Assembly: GCA_037974965.1 (NCBI GenBank)
Contig: JBBPFI010000008.1
Coordinates: forward strand, 806,001-870,000
From: Dacryopinax spathularia
Taxonomy: Eukaryota > Basidiomycota > Dacrymycetes > Dacrymycetales > Dacrymycetaceae
Length of the DNA stretch: 64,000 nt
Reading direction: 5' to 3'
Position 1 is the first letter of the stretch. Each line of letters opens with the position of its first letter. Below are positions 47,801 to 59,674 of the stretch, in pieces. The position numbers were made by a program, and so were the translations under genes. Under the pieces are notes generated by a model. That model was not told where the DNA came from. It saw only the letters and a program-made list of their open reading frames with translations, and did not search any database.

Positions 47801-48650
47801 GCGGAAAGCGTCAAGCCATGTAGGGATGATCTGCTCTGTCGCAGCCTTGATCTGCTTCGGATACTCGGATTTCAGCATCTCGAGCGCTCGAAGACATTCG
47901 CCGAAGACGGAGACGGCGCGAGCTCGGGTATGACCAGAGTGCTGTCATGGAAACGTCAGACTTGTCACGCAGGCCGAGCTTGGAGACACGGACCACCTCG
48001 CCCGCACCGAGCACACCCAGAAGAACAGGCAGCATCCGCTGCAACATCGGCACGGTCTGGTCCTCACTCAACTCTGCTCGTACAAGCTCGCTCAGCACCG
48101 TCATTGCCCCATGTACCCGCGCCGGTTCACCACTCGATAGTAGCTGAAGGAGGTTGTCCAGTAAAGACGGCCATCGTTGCGGAAAGTCGGACTTGGCTAG
48201 CGTAGACACGACCGTTGCGCATAGTGCCCGGATCTTCTGCAAAGGGTCGGAAAGACCGCTGAATATGGTTTCGCGGATTCTTTCTTGAACCTGTCCAGTT
48301 GTGAGTATACTACCAAGGACGAAAGAGGTATATTTACCTCAGGAGGCGCTGCTGGCCCCTTGAAGTTGTCACTTCCAGAAGCCCAATATTCACGAGCGTA
48401 TTTCCGTAGTGCGATGGCGGCAGACTGCCTCAAGGCGACGTCCACATCTTGAGAAACGGTAAGTTGAGCTAGTAAAAGGCCGGTCTCTGCATATTCATGG
48501 AGGAGATGATCAGCTTACGCAAACGGACGCGGATTTGACAGGACACATACCCGGATGAACGAAGGTATTAGCCAAAGAGAGCTCGGCTTCAATGCGAGTC
48601 CGTGGATCCGGAGACATCGTCCCCATGAGGATATTGGTAACTTCGGCCAT
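44849..48650 (-). CDS. importin-9 / Kap114 (karyopherin beta)
   Basis: Begins MAEVTNILMGTMSPDPRTRI at 48650. The next helices match the importin-beta N-terminal domain (VALRQSAAIALRKYAREYW, then KIRALCATVVSTLAKSDFPQ and RWPSLLDNLLQLLS). Helical HEAT-like repeats follow across many small exons. The C-terminus has the acidic NFLEDDEFPDDADDEDLKED, then ISKMDMQAYLFQFLRD, the usual ending of this family. Importin-9 imports cargo such as histones and TBP. The predicted length of about 1000 residues fits the family. All exons run on the minus strand; intron detail was not fully checked. Confidence 0.82.
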
Positions 48651-50096
48651 TGTACGGAAGCGTGTATAGGATTCAAGATGAATTAGGAAAGATGTGGACA
48701 AGGTCGGATGGGTATTATTGTTGTTGACAATGAGATGCGCAGTGGCGGGGATATGAAGGATAGACTCAGTCTCGATGCTGACGGCCTCACGCGCTTCAAG
48801 CGCGACACGCACATGCTCAAATTACGTAACGTAACCTCGCCGCGGTTTTTTGTGCTTCGTCCTTCTTCTTCCTTTCACTGTTGCTCTTGAAGTTTCTGGA
48901 TCGTTACATCGTACTCACATCCTCTTCTTAATCGGAAGTGCTCAGGATTCAAGATATATATATCTGGACCAAGATACAATACACCCTAATTCGTCCGTGC
49001 CAGGCCCTGCAGCCACCTGCGGGCTGGCAACTAGCCGCTATCCAGTTCTCACAATCCCGGAGACGTTGATTCCTACTCTCCTGGGAAGTGTAGGACTCCA
49101 TTCAGGGAACAGAACGTGGAAACCTCATATCTTATTCATGCTAGTACGTGGACTTATAGGATCGCTCAGTATTTTGTCACGACCTACCGCTCACCGTGAT
49201 GAGAGGGAACGTCGATCAGGGCTCTCCGTCAGACCTGGGGCAGGGTGTACTCTCTCCGACGCAGACTTACACTTTCGCTTGACTTCCATCTATGGAAGAA
49301 GATCAAAAGGGTGAGCGCGTACAGTGTAAGACTGCTCGACTGTTAGGCCGAACGTAGGCAGTTAGCCGCACGCTATAACTGCAGGTCTTGTTGACGAATA
49401 CAGAACCAACCGCGCTGAGAGCCCACTGCGGCCCCGTCCCAATCTCAAAACCTGGGTATCCCGTTACGAATCGTCTTAATTGTTTGCCGCCGGGAATCTT
49501 ACTGCGAGCGGCTATCCGGCTTGCGGCGCACTCCGGGTACGCCAAAATATACCATTCAGTCGGAAGGCGTATTGTCCACTGTATTCATTGTCAAGTCTCG
49601 GGTTCCAGAATGTATGCACACCTCCACCGGTTATCGAAATCATTCACTTCTAGCTCGCCGCATCCCGCTGAATAAGCCCGCATCGTCAGAGGCGCTCCGT
49701 TCCACCTAGGTATGCCCACCGGTAAAACCTTGTTCCGCTCCCCGCCCGATCGTGGCGACAACAAGCCAAGGAAGCCTATCCACTTCGTCCCTGCCGAGGG
49801 ATCTCAATTCAGCCTAAACGCCTCCGATGCTTCTGAGAAGAGCACCGAAAAGCGCGGAATCCGCGGCTCGCGGGCGGAATGTAGTTCTCCGCCCCTGCTG
49901 CGGCCGGAATAACATTCTTTCTCAGTTGCGGCGTTCTTACTAGAAGGTCAACGAATTGGGTAATATGTTATTTTCATTGCGAAAGCTTCGCCGAAATGCT
50001 CGATAAGATAGTGCAAGAAAAACAGGATAGCGTAACATGAATACTCCCCAATAGGCAAATCAATCGTAAAAACACAAAAGTCCCATCCGTCCAGGC
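48651..50096. other. 1.4-kb intergenic stretch, no recognised gene
   Basis: Divergent from the importin gene and downstream of the homogentisate dioxygenase gene. Open frames on both strands lack motifs. There is an A/T-rich part near 49920-50095. Confidence 0.4.
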
Positions 50097-51858
50097 TTAA
50101 GCCTTGATGTCACCTTTCGAGAGGACCTTGCCGCTGACGTCCTCGAGGGGCGCGAGGCCCTTCTTCTGCAGGTCGGCGTTGATGGTATCGATGTGGTTGA
50201 AGAACTGGGCCTTGAGGTTGTCCCACATCTTCGGCTCGTGCTCGTGCAGCTTGCCAGACCGCTTGATGGCGTAGTCAGTCAGAGTGAACATCTGGCTGCT
50301 CTCGAACATGAATGCAATTGAGCCGTCGGAGATGTACTGCGGCTTCAGCTCCATCTCGGTCGCCTCCTTGAACTCCTCGTATGCGACACCGTGCGGGGTC
50401 CAGCCGCACTCGTAAGAAGCACCACCAGGCTGGAAGGCATCGGACCGACCACCGTATTTGCCGTAGATCAGACCCATGAACTCGGAAGCGGCGTTCCTGT
50501 GGTAGTATGGCGGGCGGTAGGTCTCGTGGGCGACATCCCAGCGCGGCGAGAAGATGAGGAAGTCAGCGAGCGGGGTGCCGGGAACCTTGGATGGCGCGGT
50601 GAGCACGCAGAAGATGGACGGGTCGATATGGTCCTTGGAGATGGAGCCAACGTTGATGAACTTCTCGAGCGCGTACTTGTACGGGACGTAGTTGCCGTGC
50701 CATGCGACGACATCGAACGGCGTATGCTCCTGCTTGCAGTTGAAGAGTTGGCCGCAGAGCTTGTAAACGATGTTCCACGGAGACGGGTCGATATCGAAAG
50801 CGGCAACCGGGTGCTCGAAGTCACGGGCATTGGCAAGGCCATTGGCACCGAGAGGACCGAGTTGAGGCAGCTCGTAGTGAACACCGTAAACCTCCTGAAT
50901 GTCTGTATGCAGATGAGAATTAATCCCTCGACCACAACCAAGAGGACTTACAGCCGCGGGAAGGACCATCGGGAAGCTTGACCTTGAACCTCAGACCCCT
51001 CTGGATGACGGCGATCTCACCGGGGCGGACCATCATGTGGCCGTGCTCGGTCTGGATATCGAGCCTCCCCTTCTCCGGAACAATCAGGAAGTCACCATCG
51101 TTCGTCGCGAAGGCACGCTTCTCCATGTCCTTGTTGCAAGCGTAAATGTGGATAGCGAGACCCTCCTTCAGGGTGGGATCACCGTTACCGGCAATCGTCT
51201 TCAATCCGTCGATGAAGTCGACCGAGTTGCCCGAAGGAATATCGAACGGATGCCAGGCAAGCTGGGTCGCGCTAATGTGCACCTTCGGGTTGTTCGGGAG
51301 GAAGTTGCTCTCAAGATCCGGGTTATCCGGCAGGCGAGTGAATCCCTGGTGAGCAACAGCAGGCCGGATACGGTAGAACCATGCGTTCTGGTTCTGATGG
51401 CGGGGAGCGACGAAAGAGGTGGCGGTCAACTGCTCGGCGTACAAGTCGTACTTGCACTTTTGCGGCGAGTTCTGTGCATGGGGGAGCGTCCCCGGACTGA
51501 AGAGTACATAAGCGCCAGTCCTCACGTGGACGAGTGTGAAAGGGGTACTCACATCGCCTCGCTGGCAAATCGGTTACCGAACCCAACCTGGAGAGATCAC
51601 ATGCGCTGGTGAGCATCGCGAACAGGCGGGAAGGTGCAGGAAAGAACGCACCTGGTAGGTATACGGATCCTTGCTCGTGTTCCCATTGTCACCCACAACG
51701 GCATACCCTCCCTTCTGAGTGTTGAGCTCCCTGCGGAAGGTGCGGACAACGGCCGGTGCGGTCGCAGGGGTCGGGCGTGCGAGGGCGAGAGGGCGTGCAG
51801 CGTGTGCGGAGCGGACGGCCGAGAGGCGGGCAAGTGCGCGAGTTGGTCGGCGGTACAT
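50097..51858 (-). CDS. hmgA: homogentisate 1,2-dioxygenase
   Basis: Opens the aromatic ring of homogentisate to maleylacetoacetate in tyrosine and phenylalanine breakdown. Exons give KDPYTYQ, GFGNRFASEA, then the cupin body. Iron ligands are visible: the His in YRPPYYHRN, Glu in SEFMGLIYGKY, and His in GWTPHG. The region GPLGANGLANARDFEHP precedes PVAAFDIDPSPWN. It ends GKVLSKGDIKA. The start ATG at 51858 is followed by a leader of about 45 residues rich in Arg and Ala, with no acidic residue before RREL, which suggests mitochondrial targeting although the enzyme is usually cytosolic. No Met lies between the leader and the conserved body in this exon. The other pathway genes are not in the window. 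Confidence 0.92.
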
Positions 51859-52971
51859 TCTGGTTGAGCAGAGCGCTGCCGGGTTGGAGTTGGGGGGAAA
51901 GGGGGCGAAGGCGAAGGGGACGGAGCGCAGTAACGCTTTACCCCCCTTCAGCCTAGTTTTATACGCACCCCTCCGCCGGAGTAACAGATCGACATCCCCG
52001 TGACTGCCGAGAGTAGGTGTAAGAGTGGAAGAGCGTTCATCCGGAGGGCGCAATAGGATCTCTCAACGACGAGGCACCGCTGTGACGGCTTAGGCGTGGA
52101 ATGTGTACAAGCGGGGCGACCGACTCGGCCAAGGGCAGCGCCTCCTTAGGGCGGACCGCTTGTACTTTTATCCGTACCAGGAGACGCAGGGTCCCCTCAC
52201 TCAAACTTGCGGGGAGCGTCACTCCATGCGGGGGACCCGCACCTTGCACTCTGGGCGGAACGCAACCCCGGAGTATCGTACGCCCGCGTAACCCAGAACG
52301 GCGACATGAATGGCTCCCGGCCGCCCCGCAACCAAACGGTGGGAATATGTGGCCGACCTGGGTCGCTAGACATTATTCAGTGAGCAGGCAGAAGAAGGGA
52401 ACGTTTCTATATATGGAAAGTTCAACACACGCTCCGGGTTCGTGTTGCTCCTTAGCGGACACTCAACGGTCCAGGGAAGTGAGGTCATTCCGGTCGAACC
52501 TCCGTGGGCCTACTCGGTATCTACAAAGCTCTATCCTTAGCAGATTGCTTAACTTCTTCCCACGCCATCCATGGTCATCAACTGGTACCCAGAGATTGGG
52601 TATCATGTCATTCCGCCAGGGCGGACTCTAGTTGCCAAACGAACGCAGCGAGCAAGATATATGATTCTTTCGCTGCTAACGGCGCTATAACCCGCCGGCC
52701 CAACTGGCGTAGAAGGCGAGTATTCGAAGAAGGTGCGCTGGACAAATTCGATGATCATCCGATCGTTGTTCTCATCCTTCGCGTCTACGGTGCAACCTTC
52801 CTCTTCCAGACTCGCGCACTCACGCACCTCCACCAACTATGCTTCTCATCAGAAATAGACCACGGTTGGTGCGCACCATCCACATGAACTGCTGATTTTG
52901 CGGACGGCAAGCGCAGTCATCTCACGCCATCATGCAAATACCGATCTGTTGGACCGATTTCTTCCCACTAC
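51859..52971. other. intergenic region, no recognised gene
   Basis: Contains the promoter of the dioxygenase gene and the 3' end of the RMT2 gene. Short open frames show no motif. Confidence 0.4.
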
Positions 52972-54415
52972 CTAGCTGTCCTTCTTCAGCTTGCAGACGG
53001 GCAATTTGTACCACTCCATCGTGAAGTACTGTCTTGTCTCGTCCCACGCGTCTCGTAAGTCGGGCTCAACGTAGACGTCGTGCCATTCTGTCGTTAGCCC
53101 AAGCTGAGAAAGGTGGATCTCCGCCAGTTGGGTGGCAACATCGTAGAACAGCGCATCTGCGCATATATTGTTAGCCATTCAAAAACATGCTCCGGTGAGG
53201 ACGAACGTACTGGTTGCGCCGAGCCCGTTGAAGAATGAGAACCGAGCTCCAGGACCCGAGAGGATAGACGGCAGAAGCGCGAAGAATTCCTTCAGATCTG
53301 CTCACTAGTCAGCCAATGCTCACCCCAGTATGACAGGTATAGGCGAACCATCATAATTCTCCGAGAACGTGTCGAAGTATACCACGTCCCACGTTTCGCC
53401 GTGTAAGGCGTCCTTGTTCAGCACGTCCTGCCATTTCCCCTTGCGGATATCTACGCCCGGCTTGCTTGTCCAGCCTGTTGAGTCCATATGTGCCAGTACG
53501 TCCCGATGGGGCTCGACGATGGTATGCTTTGCTGGACTGAGGGTCTGGAACAAGGTGTCGATCTGCAAGATTGGTGAGTGGGCGCATACAGTCAGGTATA
53601 GGAAGGACGTACGATGCCCATTCCGAAACCGACGTTGAGGACCTTCAATCCCTCATTGTGGGGTGGCTTCGCCTCACTGAGCAGCCTGACAGTCTCTTCC
53701 ACTGAACAAGACCGCACCATCAGCATACACCTAACCCGTGGGATGGTTGACGCACTGATATGCCTCTCCCAGCCCATCATCACTCCCACCTCGATCTGCT
53801 GTCCTCCTTCACCTGGTATTGTGACCGCACACACTTCCTGCCCGTTGTCGTCCTTCCGATACACGAGATGGGACTCGAGGAAGGAATCGAGGTCGCCTGC
53901 CGGGGTAGGGTCGGCCACTTTGAGCGCAGAGTGGGACGCGAGCAGGTTGAGCAGCACCTCTGCGCAGTCCTTCGTCAGACGACTCTTCCAGTGAGCGTGA
54001 GAGAGTAGACGCACCCGACCGGAGACCCGCATCTCGTATCAGCTCATAGGTGCCTCTCTCGTTCCTGGAAATGGCGATATCCCCAGCCGTATTCCCAAGG
54101 TTATCGACTGCCCCGACGCAGTCAGCACATTGCCTCCCAACCAGCGCAGAGATACATACGAGCGTTCCAGACCCCTCCAGCATCCAGGACGAGCTTGACG
54201 GCCTCCTCGCTTCCCCACTCCGCTGCGTAGTGCAGTGCTCCCCAGCCTGATTCGGGACTCTGGTACCATGCGGGGGCTCCGTCCGCCAGAGCAGCTTTTA
54301 CAGCGTCCAAGTCATGTGCGAGCAAGGCGGAGTGGAGTGTTGCTGCTGCTTGGAGAAGCTCAGGCGGCAGGGTGCCCTCGGTGGTGTCCGCGACGGTGAT
54401 CTCCTCGTTGCTCAT
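52972..54415 (-). CDS. RMT2: arginine N5-methyltransferase, RMT2 type
   Basis: Methylates the delta nitrogen of arginine in proteins (yeast Rmt2 targets ribosomal protein L12). Begins MSNEEITVADTTEGTLPPEL at 54415. Ankyrin-type repeats follow: WGALHYAAEWGSEEAVKLVL, then GNTAGDIAISRNERGTYELI. The methyltransferase domain has GLKVLNVGFGMGI (SAM-binding glycine motif), HTIVEPHRDVLAHMDSTGW and WDVVYFDTFSENYD. The C-terminus runs HLSQLGLTTEWHDVYVEPDL then YFTMEWYKLPVCKL. This layout of ankyrin repeats plus a methyltransferase is diagnostic of the family. At least six short introns; all exons fall in one direction. Confidence 0.88.
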
Positions 54416-54685
54416 GACATATGTGCGGGCGCCTAAAAAGCCTCTCAGTACCGCGTCAGGAATGCAAAGGGAGGAGGGCACGTGACCATGGCGCCCGATC
54501 ACGGTCCCGATCATACTGTATCTTGATCGAGGCTGTGACCATATGGCAGCCGCTGTTAGTAGGCGCCCGTTATTGCAGCTTCGACAGCATCTCCCACCGG
54601 CAAAGCTGTTGTATCTTGACTTATACACTCCTGCTTGTATATACCTGATCAGATGAATCGTTACGAGCAGGAATCGTTACCACGC

Positions 54686-56004
54686 ATGGAAATGGCAGCA
54701 TCGACTAACGATCCTCTACCATCTTCGCTCCCAAATACAGTACGATATCCATCCGTCTAGCAAGGACACGGCAGTGCTTACTACTCGTAATCTCCCTGCT
54801 CGCCTTTAGCTTCAGCCGCTACCAGCCGAACTATGGGCAGAGATCGTCATTCTCGCTATTCGGAGAGGTGCAGATGAGGTGCGAAGTGAAGAAGACGAAA
54901 GGTGGAGATGGAGCGTCTCGCGTGTGTGCAAGTGGTGGAAGGTGTGCTTACTTCTGCTCAACCTTCCCGAAGTTTGTAACTGAGCATAGATAGCGCGTTG
55001 CGCTCCCCGAGCTATACTCGTCACCGCTCCTTCCCAACTTGGCTACTCTCCACTGGTTTGCTACCCATCTGCGAGAGACCGACGCGCCGTGGGTGATCCG
55101 CACGCTTGACTTGTCGCGCCTTCCGTCCTACCTTCCAGCTTCCCAGCTATTTCAAGTGAACAGCAGTCTGCAGTCGCTCTGGCCCCTCTTACCTCACTTA
55201 GAAAACCTGATTCTTCGGCGAGAGTGGATGGTCAGCAACAGTGTCATCACGGATTTGGCCGAGAACTGTTCCCGGCTAAAGAGGGTCAAGGGATTGTCAT
55301 GGACGAACTACAAAAGTGGGCAGGACGAGGCTCTGCTCACACTATTCTCAAGATGTACGCTACTCGAAGAGGTGGAGGTACATGGCAAAGGCAACGCTGC
55401 TGCGCTCCCCACTACACACTGTCTCAGCCTCGAACACTTACACACACTCGTGTTGATCGGCGTACCGAGCGCGCCATTCCTTGAGGTCCTCATATCCTCT
55501 CCTCTGCCTGCACTTCGCGATCTTACTGTCACGCCATACCATGGGGCACCGGGCGAACGCATTACAGCCTTCCTCGCAGCACACGGTCCAAAGCTCACTT
55601 CCCTCCGCTTCGCCCGACGACCAGAATCGACGTCCCTACCTATCGCGACTCCACCTAACGTGCTTTCCCTCTGCCCCAACCTGCGGTCTCTCACACTCGT
55701 TCATCCCCTTCCCGCATCGCTCGAACCGCCCGCAGCTCGCTCATATCACCCACTGCAAAGTATCACCCTCCCGCCCCCGACTCACACAGCCGAATATACC
55801 AACTTCCTCCTCAATATAATTCCTTATGCCAGCTTGCGCAACATGGAAGAAGTCAGGCTGACCGACTTCCGCTGGTTGAGACAGCCTAGCCGGAATGATT
55901 CGGGCATTCGAAGGGGGCTGTTACAGCCTGCAATCACGCTGAGGAAGAAAGGAGTAGAGGCGGTAGATGAAACGGGCGCTATCCTGAACCTTCGCGATAT
56001 ATAG
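54686..56004 (+). CDS. F-box/LRR-like protein, paralogue of the 29.7-31.1 kb gene
   Basis: Three exons: 54686-54739 (18 codons), 54810-54941 and 54994-56004. They total 398 residues and all junctions are in phase 0. Exon 2 is the F-box segment LQPLPAELWAEIVILAIRRG to KWWK. Exon 3 starts RVALPELYSSP and carries LRR-like segments (LENLILRREWM, LEEVEVHGKG). Presumed SCF substrate receptor. The first intron (70 nt, GTACG to TTTAG) sits exactly where the paralogue carries 69 coding nucleotides. Confidence 0.75.
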
Positions 56005-56238
56005 CACTTGATAGTTACTGGTTAGTCGTCACTGTACCCACACCTTTTATCGTCGTTGCCGATTCGATATTGTCCTTCATCCGGCTTGCATCACTACTGT
56101 GTACATATTTCCGCTGTATGCATTGTTTCTACATAATGTATCGCACACCCGTCCGATGACTGTTGATGGACGGCTTCTCGTGATCCCGCTCGACCACCAG
56201 CTTCCTCCTGATACCCACTATCGCTTTGAGAGCGGACC

Positions 56239-57034
56239 ATGAGCACGTCTCACGCGAACCGCTTTCATCGCATACTCGACATCTGTCCGTCTCAATTCCT
56301 CGTCCCGGACGACGACCGCGCCTTGGCAGCCGGCTCTATTCGTCTCGCCGTTCATCCCCAGCAACCTGAGATCACCATCCCAAACCTCAAACCGGGGGTA
56401 TGGGAGGTCCTTCCTCCTTTTGGCGGCGATGGCGATACGTTCATCTTCCTTCTGCTTTGGACACGAGAGCGAGAAGGGAACGAGCTGGCGTTGGATCGAT
56501 CGGTAGAGGAATGGGAAGCTGACGAACGCGAATATCGTGCTCGACCAGCCCAGAGGGGCGAGGACTACAGACCGCCGGCGGGGACGAAATGGACGCGCGC
56601 CGGCAGCTACAGCCACGACAGCGCGTCCGGTGTTATTCTTGGCAGGAGCTACCTAAGCCAGGAGAGCGCAAGGCTGATCATGGGCGAGGAGGATTGGAGG
56701 GACGGGGGGATGGAATGGTTCGTGAGTGCGCTCCAAGGCGCACATCGGGATGTGAGGGGATGTGATGGGCGAACTGTGGGCGGCATTTCTTGTACGTCCA
56801 CTACCTCTCACCACTCTTGGATGAATCGGGGCTGATCATGTGTCAGTGAGTATGCAAGACTCGGGTTTTAGGCTGTGGAAGCTGGTGGATGAGAGCGGGG
56901 AGGTCGTCGCTGTCCGAGCGCATGTGAATGGGATGACGAGGAGGGAGGAGCACGCGGCTATGGGGGAGGGCTGCTGGGAGAGCGATGGGGAGCCGTACAG
57001 CGACGAAGAGGAAAGAGAGAGCGACCAAGACTAG
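56239..57034 (+). CDS. hypothetical protein, two exons
   Basis: ATG at 56239. The 55-nt intron (56792-56846) joins GRTVGGIS to LSMQDSGFRLW in phase 1. The predicted length is about 246 residues, with an acidic Glu/Ser/Asp end (SDEEERESDQD). Sequence such as FRLWKLVDESGEVVAVRAHV looks ordered. No known family. Confidence 0.55.
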
Positions 57035-57346
57035 CGAGCATCTTCACTTCTTTGCAATCGCCCATACTGGGATCAACCACGCATGCCATTCCCACTTTCC
57101 TCCGGCCTCGGGCCGACTTACTATCTCGCCGTCATCATATTTACAGGAGCAATGCTGCAAGAATACAGACCGCCAAGGCCGGAACATGCGCCCTGGTTAG
57201 TGGCTAGACTTCCGACGTCGTGCTCGCCTTACGCCTTCCTTGCCTCAACACAGCTTCAGCGTGCTCAGGATGATGGTGAAAATAACGAGCGATGGAAATC
57301 TCGACAAGTTGACTCCGTAACGCATGCGGTTACTAGGCACGCGCGC

Positions 57347-57356
57347 GCCTCGAGGC
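57347..57356. promoter_or_regulatory. palindrome GCCTCGAGGC upstream of F-box gene
   Basis: Perfect 10-bp palindrome 146 bp before the start at 57502. It forms part of CTAG-GCACGC-N4-GCCTCGAGGC. The same module, with three extra bases, precedes the paralogue at 61941 by 150 bp. Confidence 0.5.
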
Positions 57357-57501
57357 CTCCACGATGAGTACCACGCAATCTCCATTCAGAGGCCTACTTC
57401 TGCGGCTCACCTTATACCACAGCACTCCGCCTGGCCCTCCACGACCACACTCTCTCTCTGGCTAAGCACCTTAACATCTCAATATTTGACAACTCTCCAT
57501 C

Positions 57502-59280
57502 ATGCCGCGGGATCGTCCATGGGTCGAAGACCTCCGTGCGCAACGACCGCGCCTGCTCTATCGTCGCGCCGCACTAGCGGCGGCCGAAGTCGCAGGATGG
57601 AAGGAAAGAGAGGCTCTCGATATCCAACATTCCTCGCTTGCCAAGGAGGTTGAGCGGTTGGAAACCGATTTATACAGACTGAAGAAGCGGATGCGCCAAG
57701 TCGAAAGCTCCCAGAAGGAAGCGGTCTCACGTTACGATACAACAACAACCGGTTTAACGGAGACGGAAGCGATCCTCGAGCTGATTAACAATGCTGGGCT
57801 GCCGATTCAAGAGCTCCCATCGGATGTCATTCGGTTAATAATGGAACACGCCGCCGGCGAGGACGCCGGGTTCAGATGGGTTGCGATGTCCGTCTGTAAG
57901 GATTGGCAAGCTATCGCGCGAACCACGCCTTCGCTCTGGTCTCATGTTGACATTCCATTCAATTTTGCGAGCACGGACTTCCTCCGCAGAACACGCCAGG
58001 CAATCGCTTTCGGTGGAGAAGGTTCGCTTCAGCTTCGCCTCAATTTTGATCCAGATCCCTTCAAGCCGGTGCGGACACCCTCGGCGATTTCCGAGCGATA
58101 TCGAGGTCCAAGCAAGCCACGTATCTCTCGGGTCCAATGGTTCCTCGATAAGTGGGATCCAGGATTTGGTAGCTGGGATCAGGACAGAAGGAGTCAATGG
58201 GAGAGCACCGGCGATCATGAGCTCACATGGGACTACCTCAGTATTGCTATCCCTCAACTCCATCGGTGCAGTGCACTCCTCTGGCAGCTCTGCACTGACT
58301 CCAATTATTCTTGGACGTGGGACGCGTGCTGGATTGGCCGTCAACTTGATTCCATCGATCTCTCTCGCCTGAACCTGCTCCGGGTTGATCTTAGTGGCAT
58401 CGTCCCTCGCACGAACGGCCATCACGAACAAGCCATTCAAACCCTTTGCCGTGCAACCGTCAACCTCAGGCACCTTGCCATGCGCCACTCGCTTTGGTAT
58501 CCTGTGACTTCGACGTCACTGAAGTACCTGTCATTGATCGATTGTTGTCCGAGTCTGGACGATCTGCTTGCCTGCTTAGCCGATCAGAAGCACCTCCAAG
58601 TTTTGAAGCTCTGGCATGTATTTCCTCATTCGGGCCCATATTTCGGAAGAGGAGATAGCGACAACGACAACGCCGACTCCCTTGTTGCAGTCCCCGCCAG
58701 CGCGATGGTCACACTTCCCCAATTGGAAGAGTTTTTCCACTCCCCAAATACGTCCTGCCGCCGAGAAGAAGCAGCCCTTCTAGGCCGACTGCGCTGTCCA
58801 CGACTGCATCGGGCGATCATCAAGGGCCATGGTTGGCATGAAGGCTTGTCCCAAACGATCTCATTCTTTTTGAATGCTCCCTACCTTGAGCAGCTAGCCA
58901 TCGGGTTGATACAGCCCGTCCAGCTACAACTCGCCTTTGAATCACTGAGCTCTGTGCGCGAATTTGTCGGCATCTGCCCGGATCGTGGTTTCGGTAGGTC
59001 ACCTTATACAACCTTCTTCGAGGCCGCATCTTCGCCCGAAGCTCTGCCAGCCTTGCAGCGCGTCTCGTTACGGGCAGTGTGCGAAAAAGACGCTTTGCTT
59101 TCCTGGTTGGAGAAGCGCGTCCGCAACGGCCGACCGATTCAGTCCTTCTACAGTCGCTGGAAGAAGGAACCGACACTGTTTTGTGACGAGGAGTTATGCG
59201 CGGACTTAGAGAGTCACAAGATTACGTGGAGGGCAGAGATCGACTGGCCGTACTATACTTCCGATCTGATGTATGATTAG
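57502..59280 (+). CDS. F-box protein, paralogue of the 61.9-63.8 kb gene
   Basis: Intronless, 592 residues. A coiled coil (LAKEVERLETDLYRLKKRMR and onward) precedes the F-box LPSDVIRLIMEHAAGED with VCKDWQAIARTTPSLWSHV. LRR-like segments follow: FSWTWDACW-type core (SWTWDACWIGRQLDSIDLS), LRHLAMRHSLWYPVTSTSLK and LQVLKLWHVFPHSGP. The paralogue at 61941 shares these blocks in the same order. Presumed SCF substrate receptor. It is separated from its copy by the COG8 gene on the other strand. Confidence 0.8.
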   Translation: MPRDRPWVEDLRAQRPRLLYRRAALAAAEVAGWKEREALDIQHSSLAKEVERLETDLYRLKKRMRQVESSQKEAVSRYDTTTTGLTETEAILELINNAGLPIQELPSDVIRLIMEHAAGEDAGFRWVAMSVCKDWQAIARTTPSLWSHVDIPFNFASTDFLRRTRQAIAFGGEGSLQLRLNFDPDPFKPVRTPSAISERYRGPSKPRISRVQWFLDKWDPGFGSWDQDRRSQWESTGDHELTWDYLSIAIPQLHRCSALLWQLCTDSNYSWTWDACWIGRQLDSIDLSRLNLLRVDLSGIVPRTNGHHEQAIQTLCRATVNLRHLAMRHSLWYPVTSTSLKYLSLIDCCPSLDDLLACLADQKHLQVLKLWHVFPHSGPYFGRGDSDNDNADSLVAVPASAMVTLPQLEEFFHSPNTSCRREEAALLGRLRCPRLHRAIIKGHGWHEGLSQTISFFLNAPYLEQLAIGLIQPVQLQLAFESLSSVREFVGICPDRGFGRSPYTTFFEAASSPEALPALQRVSLRAVCEKDALLSWLEKRVRNGRPIQSFYSRWKKEPTLFCDEELCADLESHKITWRAEIDWPYYTSDLMYD

Positions 59281-59674
59281 GACGCTCTGCTGGTGTCGCA
59301 AGTGACGATGTGCGTAAGATAGAATTGGACAAAGCGAGATTGTTCCATAAGGTGCGTATGCGACCCTAAGCACGTTCGAAGTGTGGTTCAAAGGGGTTGT
59401 GGATAAAAGTAACATTCGAAATGATTCACTCTGTCTTGAACGGCTGTCTTCGCATTCTCGGACCGGTCAATCGCTGAGGTCAGGCAAGCACATTGGGTAG
59501 CGTTGAAGAGGGTAATACGGCAGCAGATTGCGCGGAGGCCACAAAATCGGCAGAGGGAATGGATGACGCCGCGCAGCCAGTAACATTGACGAGGACCGCA
59601 AATCGCACGTCAAGGAGCGTCACGAGAGAGACCGCCTGTTGAAATAGGCACGTGCAAGAAAGGGCTTATGCACC
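59281..59674. other. convergent 3' spacer
   Basis: The F-box gene and COG8 end here on opposite strands. Nothing else seen. Confidence 0.4.

Noticed and set aside
52101-52631. 176-codon plus-strand frame near the dioxygenase promoter
   Set aside because: Low-complexity-free but without motifs; it lies between clear minus-strand genes and lacks splice or start evidence.
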